DNA of 64,000 nt. Source: Oscillospiraceae bacterium. Its GTDB lineage: Bacteria; Bacillota; Clostridia; Monoglobales; Monoglobaceae. Positions within the stretch are counted from its first letter, which is position 1. Every line of letters starts with the position of its first letter. Below the pieces are notes generated by a model that searched no databases, was not told the DNA's origin, and worked only from the letters and a program-made list of their open reading frames with translations. Below are positions 10,201 through 20,200 of the stretch, in pieces. The position numbers were made by a program, and so were the translations under genes. The stretch spans positions 1 through 64,000 of the forward strand of contig SVKF01000007.1 of the NCBI GenBank assembly GCA_015068605.1, given 5' to 3'.

Positions 10201-10724
10201 AAATCCCACTTGGGATTCTCCCGAACATGGGTAGTGCCATAATATTGCTCTATAAGTCTGTTGCCGAAATACGCATCATCAAGCATAAATGTTTTAGTCT
10301 TCCACTTCAGTTCATCACCTATAAAAGTAATGTCAGGATGATGTCTTTTCGGGTTTCTCTGTGCATCATAGAAGAGCTGGAAATATCCATTTCCCTGGCT
10401 GTAATATGTTACTTGGATTTCATACACACTGCCGTCTGAAACATTGTGGGCAAATTTATCCTCCAAGTCCACATATATAGCTGCACTGTTTATCCCTTTG
10501 CTGGGGTACATTCCCCACGCCTCAACACCGTCTCTTTCGGCGATATTAGGAATATTTGTCCAACCCATTGCTACATCGGAAATGTTAGTTTTAATAACCT
10601 CCTTTCCAAACTTCACATGAGCAATATTGTCTGCATTTTCTTCAGCGGACACATAAATCATGCTAAATAGCATAGCGAAAGCCAAAATTAAGCTTATCAA
10701 TCTGTGCATTTTCATTGCTTTCAC
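7290..10724 (-). CDS. large secreted glycoside hydrolase (GH39/GH5-like barrel) with C-terminal CBM9-like domain
   Basis: An 1144-residue exported protein (signal peptide 1-27). After an N-terminal beta-rich region, a TIM-barrel glycosidase region runs from roughly 320 to 720. EIWNEPQ contains the expected acid/base Glu near residue 446, and VISTEAGYP the probable nucleophile Glu near 552, an arrangement typical of clan GH-A enzymes such as GH39. The last ~175 residues look like a family-9-type carbohydrate-binding domain (VDGVIDETEW, then YIKWDEEYFYVAAEV, then GDNIQIGI). The substrate is not evident. The neighbouring rhamnosidases suggest a rhamnose-containing plant polysaccharide. It has no SLH motif of its own. 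The gene starts 24 bp after the previous glycosidase. Confidence 0.8.
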   Translation of the reverse strand: MKAMKMHRLISLILAFAMLFSMIYVSAEENADNIAHVKFGKEVIKTNISDVAMGWTNIPNIAERDGVEAWGMYPSKGINSAAIYVDLEDKFAHNVSDGSVYEIQVTYYSQGNGYFQLFYDAQRNPKRHHPDITFIGDELKWKTKTFMLDDAYFGNRLIEQYYGTTHVRENPKWDFNLIIRARNDQDASPSDVLISEIKVIKHEKANPVTFYSSIEESGSAFPWYQKEKLITNHFENTTDEAVEATVTYTAVTTSGFKVWEKQETLSLEPHEKKDVNVNIETDYCDMYNYFVDIKSEKNNINSHFQGYDFAILKTDPNGIKNEEYYFATHFYGGDWWSNPCEDPEKAVQVLAKGNNGGIRAGVLVTDMIMGTSPTYSRTGPVGWPERYDEINNYLRKYGLKQVSLLNGTRNDCIALTDAEWEEWEKYLDIVVDKVDDITSYYEIWNEPQLTVAWNGQTYKQYVEFNNRTYEMLKERSDVPVAVIGTCALMDPSSYKFTDEVLSYGIAQYGDALTLHPYTTTAPEIQDINGLMKWYIDRFEEEKGMEVPVISTEAGYPVHKDYATTRKQQADWDTRAAIMMKGDEMHDIFTKYSFERTGIDGTYTSATFGAVSMGTKYSYDKYGNYYVPYETYVASTALNYLLADSEGKGRLVEDDNKYIYKIKSNKFGKDILPMWTIRDNELVTLNLGAKDIEYYDINGNLTPLHSEDGKYTFLLTEKPFYIMGDFASNITIEEADKTTYSHLSGKMVYGDTFALTVDNGIPGCKAELMLPEGFSVTESKKMGATAERVKVLAGKTYDERMFMNLTVKDSAGNNVSHVEFPVEFYSVSYQSDISGLDAYEDSLKKWYCDVNVENYSTSKALNGILTIKSLGGKLVNQKYNLGCIPKSSTGVVSLELPEIDRFGKYALEYSIASSDGVKYDFTSTLNMFTALKEKGSVKVDGVIDETEWEKDTALICDDKNAVYNLKAWDWTGPEDKSASTYIKWDEEYFYVAAEVTDDKFYQPEPSASAYKGDNIQIGIYIDDGRHVPFGTAGTTFEELGLALVGDKPEVYRYMSREGKTQTGLINQNAELVAKQDGTKTVYEFKISWKELLGEDYVPKVGDEIGFSILFNENDGDGRKGWVEFASGIGKSKDANQFAYIKLSDY

Positions 10725-10748
10725 GCTGTTATCCTCCTTTATGAATAA

Positions 10749-13700
10749 TTATTTTAAACAAGCCGCATCTTTAACCGGCATCATTCCAAGAATATCATTC
10801 CATACAAAAAACTTTACTGAATCCGCATCAATATCTGTTTTAGTAAGATTGTATTTGTATCTGGCATTCTCATATCCGCCGTCAATCCGTATATTTTTGA
10901 TATTTTCAAGCTTAACCAGTTCACCGTTTTTATAATAACCGATAACCAAAATCGCATTCATTCCACCTTCTGTTACATTTTCAAATGCAACATTAACCGA
11001 TGGATTATTCGCTCCGTTAAGCTCTGAAAGTGTGCTGATTTCCTCATTTCCGCTTTTTATAATAACCTTGCTGTTATCGCTCAATTCCCCTTCTCCAACT
11101 TCGTAGGAAGCTATGCCGTCAGCCTGAATTAACAGGTTACTGTTCAAGCTTTGCAAACATTCATCCGCTGTGGAGAAACTAACTTTGTAGTAATCAAACA
11201 CCTTTGAATTATAGTCATACTCTGCATTATTAAGAATATATGTCACTTTAGAGTCTGTTGCCGTTTCAAGATGTTCAACAATAGTCAAATAAATTTTCTT
11301 TGTGTTAAGATTTATTTTTGCTGATATATCATAGTATGCAATCGGTGCAGTTGCGTTCTGACCTTTAGATCTGAATAATCCGGCAGTACCGCCCGCATTC
11401 CATCCATCTTTATTCATTACAATTGTTTGACCGCCGATATTAAACTTGCCATCTTTAAGCCAGTGTGCTCCGCCCCAAGATGTCCACTCTGCATTAAAAC
11501 GGAATCCGTTACCAAATACAAAGTTCTGAGTTGCCTGTCTTGATACACTGTCATACGACACCATGTTCGGCCAGAATCTGTATGATACATCAACTATTCC
11601 ATCCGAAACCGGAGTCTCGCTCAAATCAATATTATGATTTGATTCATCTTCCAGAGCAAAATAATCTCCACTCTCTGCTTTGAAGATATAATCGTTGGAA
11701 TACACATATTCAAGTGAATTAACTACCGCATCGCCGCCGGCTTCTCCGTCTGTCTGAATTAGAAGATTGCTGTTTAAGCTCTGCAAATATGCGTCATTTA
11801 TTTCTGCACCAGTTAAACCAGAGTATACTTTAAGACTTGCCTTGTAATAATCAAATACATCTGCATTATAGTCAAACGGTTCATCCTGAAGAATATATCT
11901 TGTTCTCTTTTCTGATGTTGTTTCAAGATTTTCAAGTATTGTCAAATAAATCTTCTTTGTATCAAGATTTATCTTTGCGGATATATCAAAGTATGCATGA
12001 GGAGCCGTTCCATTTGAATCCTTTACTCTGAACCAGCCGGCGTCACCACCCCATTTATCCGAATTCACAAATTTCGTCATTCCGCCTATTTTGAACTGTC
12101 CACCAATCATCCACGAAGCATTTCCGTAGGATTTCCATCTTCCCTCAAAACTGAACCCTTTACCAAATTCAAATATCTGAACAGCCTCATTGAGTTCCGG
12201 TGATACAGGAGACATATTCGGCCAAAATCTGTAGGAAACATCAACAACGCCTTCCTTAATAGGAGTTTCGCTTAAGTCAACTTTATATTCAGTTGCCTTG
12301 CCGTTTTGCAATGTTATATATTCTTCGCTGTCCTCACGGAATACATATCCGTCAGAATAACCGTAAACATTTAATATTTCTCCGCCTTGCCCCTGAGTTA
12401 CACTCTGGGTAACCGGCACGATATATACAGGCTCATCATTTGCAACTGACACGGTATACTTACCATTTGCATCGCTTTCGATAAATTCACTGTTGCCGTA
12501 CATATCTATAAGCTCTGCTCTGCCTGCCTTTCCTGTTTCAAGCTTTAATGTTCCGCCGTTTACACTCATTGTAACAAGCATATAAACATCTTTGCCGCGA
12601 TTCTTGAAATGATATGTATACTGCTCGTTGTTTATATAAGAGCCATCTGCGTATCTGTCATCAACTTCAGGACTTCTGCTGACAAGTTCTGCACCTGCAA
12701 GCAAGCTGTTATAGTTTGCAAGAGCAATATATGCAGGCTTTGCCTCATATGGAATTTCAACACCGGTCCATGGCTTAATTATACCCAAACTGTTTTCTCC
12801 TTCGCGGTTATCAATTTTTTCCTGACCTACATACCATGTAATCAAATCAATTTCGCCTTCATAATAAGCAGACGAACGAACCATCCATTTCGCCTGGTCT
12901 ATTTCATCTACATTTCCGTTATCCCTTGTAAAATATCCAAGCTCTGTTGCAACGATTTCAATGTGGTTTAAATTCCGCTCATCCAGCATTTCACGAATAG
13001 TCCTTACAGCTACAAGAGTGCTGTAGTAATTATTGTTTTCAGGATTTTCGTGTGCCCAATAAGGGTGACAGCTTATTCCGTCACAGTAATTCCCTATTCC
13101 AAGGTCTAAGCATTCTTCTATAAAAGCATCTGTTCCATTTCCCGAATTGTATCCAAGTCCACCTGCTAAAACTTTCGCATTTGTGCCTTTTTCTTTATTT
13201 ATCTTATCAATAATTTCGTATGTAACTTTAACTAATTCTACATAGTCTTCCGCCGGATGATAAGTATAGTGCTCCTTACCGTTATTGTTATATGACAGAT
13301 TCCACTCGTTCCAAACCTCATAGTATCCGACTCTATCTATGGTATCTCTCACCATGTTTTCAACATAGAGCTTATATTTCTCCATATATTCCCCGTCAAC
13401 AGGAGGAGGGCATACTTCTCCCTCAGGATATAAATCTTTATATATGTCATTCCAATATCCCAAAATTGCAACAGGTTTTACATTCTTTTCAGCTGCCATA
13501 TTAAGCCATGTGTCCAATTTATCGGCTAATACATACTCACCCTTCGGCACTTCATAGTTTGTCCATACAAGACCATCTCTGTCTGCTCCGAAACCTGCAT
13601 TGTAGAAAAGTGTCAAGGCATCTACCATACCTTTTTCATATCTTCTTGTGGAATGGTGATGATTAAGACCCATTTTATTATTGACAATGTCAGACTTTTT

Positions 13701-14672
13701 CGATACAGAAAATCTTGTTTCTTTTTCATATACCTCACCGGTACTTACATCCGTTAAGCTTACCTTTATGTTAAAGAATCCATATTGAACTTCCGTATCA
13801 AAAAGATTCATTGTAACATTTCTGGCTGATGATCTTCCGGCTTTTATATCAACAGCTTCCGATGATTTCCACAAAGTTTTTCCTGCATTAGAAATCTCAT
13901 AGTTTATATTATAGCTTTTTGCTTCTTTTGTCTTATTCTTTATTCCAACATCAAAAGAAATATTCTCCGGTGTGAAGTAAATATTACCCACTTTACTTGT
14001 TATAATCTCAATATCAACACCGTCTTTCAGGTATTGAGGAATATGGACATTTTCAATTTCTTCTGTAATGTAGTTACTGCTGAAATAACCATGTTTTAAA
14101 TTTCTGTATTTAAAATATGTTTTTGCAGTATCCGGCGTATTCTCACAAAAGAATGAGAACCCGTAAAGAGAAGTAAGGTTTTCGTTCATTTTGCATGTAT
14201 CAAAATATTCTCCGTTAAGATATACTGTGGATATCCGCTTTCTGAAATCAAGCCAAATATCAACCTCGTACCATTCTTTTTCGTTGTATGCCACTTTAGA
14301 ATGGGCAGGCAATGACATATTCCAGTCGCAGTACATATCCGAATAAACTGTAAATACAGGCTCTAACCCGTTGGCTGAATACATTCTCCATGTTCTGAAC
14401 GCAGCCGCATCGAAAAGGTTTTCGTAGTTTGCTAATGAAAACTGCCCGTCATTACCTATTAAACGGCAATAAACATTAGCGGAAGCATCTTCAGCATACA
14501 TATCAAAAGAAATATAATACACTCCGCTTTTTACAGGCTCTGCTAAAATAACCTTCTGCTCGTTCATTCCGGCAAGACCGTTTTTCACACTGACTTCCTC
14601 GGCAAATGCCACATTAAATGACAGTACCAGTAAAAAAATCGTTAAAACAAATGATAATTTTAAATATTTCAT
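10749..14672 (-). CDS. large secreted glycoside hydrolase (clan GH-A) with two novel ~200-aa modules
   Basis: A 1307-residue exported protein (signal peptide 1-24). Residues ~25-200 look like a concanavalin-like module. A barrel follows at ~330-660, with YEVWNEWN (acid/base Glu near 456) and IVATELGYF (nucleophile Glu near 577), a GH39-like layout. Two copies of a ~200-residue module then occupy about 770-1190, recognised by DLSETPI, VDVSYRFWPN and AKINLDTKKIYLTI. A ~100-residue C-terminal domain ends in KFFVWNDILGMMPVKDA. Both module types recur in the protein encoded at 17.2-20.4 kb. The gene is 16 bp from the GH78 gene upstream, so it is probably in the same operon. The exact GH family is uncertain. 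Confidence 0.75.
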   Translation of the reverse strand: MKYLKLSFVLTIFLLVLSFNVAFAEEVSVKNGLAGMNEQKVILAEPVKSGVYYISFDMYAEDASANVYCRLIGNDGQFSLANYENLFDAAAFRTWRMYSANGLEPVFTVYSDMYCDWNMSLPAHSKVAYNEKEWYEVDIWLDFRKRISTVYLNGEYFDTCKMNENLTSLYGFSFFCENTPDTAKTYFKYRNLKHGYFSSNYITEEIENVHIPQYLKDGVDIEIITSKVGNIYFTPENISFDVGIKNKTKEAKSYNINYEISNAGKTLWKSSEAVDIKAGRSSARNVTMNLFDTEVQYGFFNIKVSLTDVSTGEVYEKETRFSVSKKSDIVNNKMGLNHHHSTRRYEKGMVDALTLFYNAGFGADRDGLVWTNYEVPKGEYVLADKLDTWLNMAAEKNVKPVAILGYWNDIYKDLYPEGEVCPPPVDGEYMEKYKLYVENMVRDTIDRVGYYEVWNEWNLSYNNNGKEHYTYHPAEDYVELVKVTYEIIDKINKEKGTNAKVLAGGLGYNSGNGTDAFIEECLDLGIGNYCDGISCHPYWAHENPENNNYYSTLVAVRTIREMLDERNLNHIEIVATELGYFTRDNGNVDEIDQAKWMVRSSAYYEGEIDLITWYVGQEKIDNREGENSLGIIKPWTGVEIPYEAKPAYIALANYNSLLAGAELVSRSPEVDDRYADGSYINNEQYTYHFKNRGKDVYMLVTMSVNGGTLKLETGKAGRAELIDMYGNSEFIESDANGKYTVSVANDEPVYIVPVTQSVTQGQGGEILNVYGYSDGYVFREDSEEYITLQNGKATEYKVDLSETPIKEGVVDVSYRFWPNMSPVSPELNEAVQIFEFGKGFSFEGRWKSYGNASWMIGGQFKIGGMTKFVNSDKWGGDAGWFRVKDSNGTAPHAYFDISAKINLDTKKIYLTILENLETTSEKRTRYILQDEPFDYNADVFDYYKASLKVYSGLTGAEINDAYLQSLNSNLLIQTDGEAGGDAVVNSLEYVYSNDYIFKAESGDYFALEDESNHNIDLSETPVSDGIVDVSYRFWPNMVSYDSVSRQATQNFVFGNGFRFNAEWTSWGGAHWLKDGKFNIGGQTIVMNKDGWNAGGTAGLFRSKGQNATAPIAYYDISAKINLNTKKIYLTIVEHLETATDSKVTYILNNAEYDYNSKVFDYYKVSFSTADECLQSLNSNLLIQADGIASYEVGEGELSDNSKVIIKSGNEEISTLSELNGANNPSVNVAFENVTEGGMNAILVIGYYKNGELVKLENIKNIRIDGGYENARYKYNLTKTDIDADSVKFFVWNDILGMMPVKDAACLK

Positions 14673-14688
14673 TTTTCAAATCCCCTTT

Positions 14689-16773
14689 CTATTCACCATC
14701 AACTATAATCTCAATTTGATATATATTTCCATTTAATTCTACATCTTTTGTGTAATTTCCACCCGTCATAAATTCTTCATGAGTGATTTTTAAAATATCC
14801 TCAATCAGAATTATTATAGGCGTACTTGCCCAAGGATGGCAAAGACTGGTATTCCATTTCTGGTTCTTGCCCCACGCCTCAAAACAGGTGGTTGCGCCTT
14901 CTCTTACCATATTAATCCACGAATGCTCGCCGTCATTCATCATAAGCTCAAATTCTTTGTCATAAGCCCCGGCTTTTCCTAAAGCTTTCAAAACATAATA
15001 GGCAAAATGAACTCCACAGACCAAACCTTTTTCCATTATAAATTCAACCATATTTTCTTTTGCCTCGCTTGGTGCAAAATCCAATAATAATGGAAATGTA
15101 TTTGAATGAAGCGCACTGTGTGTATGTTCTTCATCATCACAGAAAAGTTTGGTTTCCTTATTATAAAATGTGTTAACAAACGCCTCTTTCAGTTTAGATG
15201 ATTTATTTTCCGCGGTCAATCCTAAAATATTTTCCATTTCTTCCATACATTGCACCGCATAGATATAAAAAGCATTTACAACATTATGAAGCTTAACCGG
15301 CTGTCCGTTATCCACTCCGCCAACACAATAACCGTCTCTTAAATTCATAGGCCAGTCTATTATGTTCCATTTTTCACCAATATTTTCAATCAAACCATCA
15401 TATCTTTCATACTGTTTGAAATATTCTATAAGCCCTTTAACTGTCGGATAGAGCTGTTTGAGGGCATCAATATCCTTTGTCAGTTTATAATAGGTCAGCA
15501 CCTGCAAAGGATATTCTAAAGAGAACTCCGCAATCTCCTGCATAACGCTACCCGGTGCCACCGCCATAAGTCCTTTGCAAACCCTTGCGCTGTCTGCAAA
15601 ATCAAACAAAGTTTTTTTATACATCTCTTTATCTTTCGTAAGATACAGATGCGAAAAGCCTATGGTTGTAAAATCCCCCGAATATTGCCCTTTTTCTCTT
15701 GTCGGGCAGTCAAGATAGCCCTCCTGAACGGAATATTTAAGGGAGTTTCTGCAAATATTCCAAATATCCTCAAGATAAGGAACATCCGATTTAATTCTGC
15801 ATTTTTCCTCAAATTTATGATGTCTGACGATTACGCAAACCTCGTTTGGGTCAAAAGGCAAATTTCCGTTTGCCTCAATCTGCACATACCGAAATCCCTT
15901 ATAGTCAAAAAATTCAAATTCATCCTCTGCTCCTGACAGAGTGCATATATCATAATAATTACAGTTACAGCGCATCTTATAGCGAATACTTCCGTCATCA
16001 TTTAATTCTTCTCCGCATTTTACGATAACAGTTTGCCCTCTAAAGCCTTTCGCCTTAAAATACACCTGACCTGTAATTTCATTTCCAAAGTCATAAAAAT
16101 ATATATTATCGTCCTTTTTTACAGTCTCTTTAGGTAAAGCCTTGTAAACATCGACTGTCGGGACGGGATTTTCTTTAAATTTCCAGTCTGCAAATCTAAA
16201 AATTCTTGCATTTTCATAATTTCCGCTGTCTGTATCCATTTTCCAGCTTGCATTTTTCTTGCGGAAATCAATATCTTCACGGAATTGAGTTAAATACGGT
16301 GTTGTATCACCGCTATATTCCGTTGTTCTTTCACATTTCCAACTTTCGTCTGTTCCGAAAACAAACTTTCCGTCACAAAATATATCGGCTATAAGCCCCA
16401 TACGGTTATCACCGCTGTTTGTTGCTCTGTTAATAAGTCCCTGATAAAAAACATGAACTGCAACAGTGTTTTTTCCTTTGTTTAAAAATTTTGAAATATC
16501 TGTTTCATTATAGTTATACGAATCAAAATATGCAGGTGCAACGCCCTGACACACAAACTCACCATTTATGTAAAGCTTATAAAAATCATCAGCGGATATT
16601 TTTATTTCATAATTTCCCGTTTCGTCAACATAAAACTCTTTGATAAAATGGGCGTGGTAATTATAAAACGCAGTTTCTTCCAATTTTTTGTTATTCACCT
16701 GTTTATGAAATATATCAATGGGTTTCAGGTTTTCAAAATCTTTTGTTGTTATCCACGTTGAATTAAATTCCAT
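14689..16773 (-). CDS. GH78-type alpha-L-rhamnosidase
   Basis: A 694-residue protein without a signal peptide, therefore probably cytoplasmic. The N-terminal ~300 residues are the beta-sandwich region of bacterial rhamnosidases (YKLYINGEFVCQG, FDYKGFRYVQIEANG). The catalytic (alpha/alpha)6 region carries DCPTRE at 355-360 followed by a Gly-Asp at about 366-367, the block that holds the general acid in GH78. GEKWNIIDWP and the late HSWINMVREGATTCFEAWG segment also fit the family. It would remove terminal alpha-L-rhamnose from imported oligosaccharides. It is the first gene of the tight five-gene run and follows a repeat-filled gap. No clear promoter was located directly upstream. Confidence 0.85.
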   Translation of the reverse strand: MEFNSTWITTKDFENLKPIDIFHKQVNNKKLEETAFYNYHAHFIKEFYVDETGNYEIKISADDFYKLYINGEFVCQGVAPAYFDSYNYNETDISKFLNKGKNTVAVHVFYQGLINRATNSGDNRMGLIADIFCDGKFVFGTDESWKCERTTEYSGDTTPYLTQFREDIDFRKKNASWKMDTDSGNYENARIFRFADWKFKENPVPTVDVYKALPKETVKKDDNIYFYDFGNEITGQVYFKAKGFRGQTVIVKCGEELNDDGSIRYKMRCNCNYYDICTLSGAEDEFEFFDYKGFRYVQIEANGNLPFDPNEVCVIVRHHKFEEKCRIKSDVPYLEDIWNICRNSLKYSVQEGYLDCPTREKGQYSGDFTTIGFSHLYLTKDKEMYKKTLFDFADSARVCKGLMAVAPGSVMQEIAEFSLEYPLQVLTYYKLTKDIDALKQLYPTVKGLIEYFKQYERYDGLIENIGEKWNIIDWPMNLRDGYCVGGVDNGQPVKLHNVVNAFYIYAVQCMEEMENILGLTAENKSSKLKEAFVNTFYNKETKLFCDDEEHTHSALHSNTFPLLLDFAPSEAKENMVEFIMEKGLVCGVHFAYYVLKALGKAGAYDKEFELMMNDGEHSWINMVREGATTCFEAWGKNQKWNTSLCHPWASTPIIILIEDILKITHEEFMTGGNYTKDVELNGNIYQIEIIVDGE

Positions 16774-16819
16774 CTATTCTCTCTCCTGCATATTAAGATT
16801 TTCCAAAATACAGATAATA

Positions 16820-17172
16820 GTCTACACCTCATCCACCGCAAGCGGTCCCCCTTCCCCTTACGGCTTTTCCTCTAAGGCTTCTCCTTGAGGAGAGGCTGTC
16901 ACGAAGTGACTGGTGAGGTGTAATTTGCAAGGACAATTCTTATCCTTTTCCACCTCATCCACCGCAAGCGGTCCCCCTTCCCCTGTGAGGGGAAGGCTTT
17001 GAGGAAATACCCACCGGCCCCTCAAAGGGGAAGACTTTGGGGAAATACCCACCGGCCCCTCAAAGGGGAAGGCTTTGAGGAAATACCCACCGGCCCCTGT
17101 GAGGGGAAGGCTTTGAGGAAATACCCACCGGCCCCTCAGAGGGGAAGGCTTTGAGGAAATACCCACCGGCTT
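16820..17172. repeat. dispersed repeat plus 38-bp tandem array
   Basis: The 443-bp gap between the GH78 gene and the four-module protein gene has no credible coding sequence. Two copies of CACCTCATCCACCGCAAGCG lie near 16827 and 16952, and GTCACGAAGTGACT near 16900 matches the interior of the MITE at 1.3 kb. From about 16966 to 17172 a 38-bp unit recurs. The segment starting GGAAATACCCACCGGC begins at 17003, 17041, 17079, 17117 and 17155, exactly 38 bp apart, with a few substitutions. Each unit has a small CCCCTnnnAGGGG hairpin. There are no unique spacers, so this is not a CRISPR array. Confidence 0.85.
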
Positions 17173-17217
17173 ATTCGCTTGTGGGGGGAAGCCCCCACAA
17201 GCATATTTAAATAAGCT

Positions 17218-20200
17218 TTACTGCATTATAGCCGCATTCTTAAGTGGCATAATTCCTGTTATGTCACTCCATACGAAGGCTTTAATCGAATCAGCTTCAA
17301 CATCTGCTACCTTTAAGTTATAGTTATATTCAACACCGTCAAATTTAGCAGGAGCTGAAATATTTTTGATTGCGTCAATCATAACCAATTCGTCGCCATT
17401 ATAGTATGCAATAACTAAAACTGCACTAAACACTTCTCCGACTTCTTTCGCAAATGTCAGATTCACATACGGGTTTTGTGCCGCTTTAAGACCTGCAAGG
17501 GTTGTTACAGCATTTGCACCGTCTTTAACTTCAACAGTATCGCTTATAACAACTTCTTCGCCTTCCACTTCCTTGAATGTAACCTTGCCGTCTGCCTGAA
17601 TCAAGAGATTGCTGTTTAAGCTCTGCAAGTATGTGTCATCTGTCTTAGTTGCTCCGCCAACTTCATATGTATCGAAGCTTGCTTTATAATAAGCAAATTC
17701 ATCTGCTAGATAATCAAACTCTACATTATCCCAAAGCAAAGCCGTTCTTTCTTCAGTTGCTGTTTCAAGATGTTCAATAACTGTCAGATAAATCTTCTTT
17801 GTATCAAGATTTATTTTTGCTTTGATATCATAGTATGCATGCGGAGAAGTTGCATTTGCACCCATCGTTCTGAAGCATCCTGCACCAAGGTTAGAAGCCT
17901 CTGCACCCCAGGCTTCCTGATTCATCCATTTCCAAGTATATGGATATGGTGTATTCGTTTCAAGCCAGGATTTATAAATCCACGAAGCATTACCGCCGTA
18001 TGATCTCCATATAGCATCAAGGGCAAAGCCACCGCCAAAGTCCATTTTTTGTCTTGCTTCTTTATAGTCAGGACTTGCTATTGTATTAGGCCAGAATCTG
18101 TAGGATACATCAACGATACCGCCAATAACAGTATTTTTGCTTAAATCAACATTAAATTCTTTATCCTGTCCGCCCTGTAATATAACATTTCCAGCCTTTT
18201 GGCTATAGATAATCATATCTTCATCAGGATCTTTTACTTCATAAGCAGTCACGCCGTCAGCCTGAATCTTAAGACTTCTGTTTCGGCTGTGATGATATGC
18301 GTCAATGCCTAATTTTTCGTCACCTGCTATACTTGTCGTGAAACTATCGAAGGAATCTGCATTATAATTATATTCCTGATTATTAAGGATAACCTTTGGT
18401 TCTTTAGACTCTCCTGTCAGGTGAAGATTTTCAATAATTGTAAGATAAATCTTCTTTGTATCAAGATTGATTTTCGCCTTTATATCATATACACCGTAAG
18501 GGCTGGAAGCTGTCCAGTCTCCGCCGTGAATATTATAAAGTCTTAAATAACCTGCAGGGAAATCACCTATATTCCACTTGTCAGAGTTCATCATTATGGT
18601 CTGACCGGCAACATTAAAATGACAGTTCAGCATCCATGCAGCACCACCACCGTAATTTGTCCATCGAGCATCAAACTCAAATCCGTCGCCAAACTTAAAT
18701 GTCTGAACAGCTGTTTTAGAATCGTTTGGACCCCAATACATATTCGGATGGAATGTGTAAGAAACATCAACAATACCTTTGTTTATAGGTGTCTTAGACA
18801 AATCTGCTGTTTTTTCGCTGAAATAGTTATAATATCCAACTGTTTCATCTTCCAAGAAAATCCATTCGTCGCCTTCGTCTACAAAAACAGTATTTTCAGA
18901 ATAAGTAATATCCTTTACATCATCTTCTGAATTATAAGAACATTCACCTTCAGCTACAATCAGGAGACTGCTCTGCTGACTGCGAAGCCTTGTCTCTTTT
19001 GCAGAAAGCTGATTTTTGTAATAATCAAACACATTTGACTTATAATCAAATTCTGCATTGTTAAGAAGAGTTGTGTCTTTAGTCTGATCCTGGTATACAA
19101 GATGTTCATTTATTGTAAGATAAACCTTCTTTGCATCAAGATTTATCTTCGCATTTATATCATAACTTCCAACAGGACCTGACTGTTCCATTCCAATAAG
19201 TCTTAAACGACCTGCTTCATTCATAATCCAGCCTTCAGGATTCATCATAACTTCCGTTGAGCCTATTCTGAATTTACTGTTCTTCAACTGTTGAGCTGAC
19301 ATATCAGCTGTTGACCACTCTGCATTAAAATTAAAGCCGTTGCCAAATTCAAAGGTTTGAACTGCCCTTTCAGGTCTATCTGTCCCACCCAAAGCATTCG
19401 GGCTGAACTTAAGGGAAACATTAACAATACCCGATGTTACAGCTTTGCTCTCCAAATCAACAAAATGTGTATAGTTTCCGCCACATTCTAATGTGATGTT
19501 TGCGTCGCTGTCCTTCACGAATGTATATCCATCAGGATATGTGCGTGTTACAACTTCTTCAACATTTTCAAAATTCTTATATGAAGCTGTTCCCTCTGTG
19601 CTGATATTTAAATAATAATTACAGCTGTAGAACGGGTCATATTCATCCTCGCCATAGGTTGATTCAAAGCTTTCTGTGAAATAACCGAATGAATCAGCAT
19701 TGTAATCATGGTCTCCGTTATAAATAACTACAGGTTCTGATGCACCGCCTGATAAAGTTTCTGTTTCTGTAATTGTAAGGCTAACCTTACTTGTTGTAAG
19801 ATTAATCTTTGCGTCTACTGCATAATAAAGCGATGGAGCTGTTGCTGATTCACTGCCAACCGCTCTGAACATTCCGGCGTCAACTCCGCCTGTTCCGTCT
19901 GCATTAAACTTAACAAGTTCTGTTCCGTCTACCGAGAACATACCTCCCTTAAGCCATGTGCTGTATGAGCCATATTCAACCCACTGTGCATCAAGAACAA
20001 AGCCTCCGCCAAAATCAAAGCTCTGTGTTGCAACTGTATCAACACTTTCACAAGTATCAATACTTGGAGAGAACGCAAATGATACATTAACGATACCATC
20101 GCTTACGCTCTTGCCATATCCTGCCAAATCCGCAGTGAGGCTTGAATCTGCACGGAACTCAAGCATATCATCGTCATAAAACTCATAATAACCGTCCGCC

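Noticed and set aside
16858-17166. Open reading frame encoding a repeated Leu/Pro/Gly-rich peptide (minus strand)
   Set aside because: It is a by-product of the 38-bp tandem array. 38 is not a multiple of three, so the peptide cycles through all frames of the repeat, and it has no ribosome binding site.
16966-17172. CRISPR array
   Set aside because: The units are contiguous 38-bp tandem repeats with no unique spacers and no cas genes nearby.
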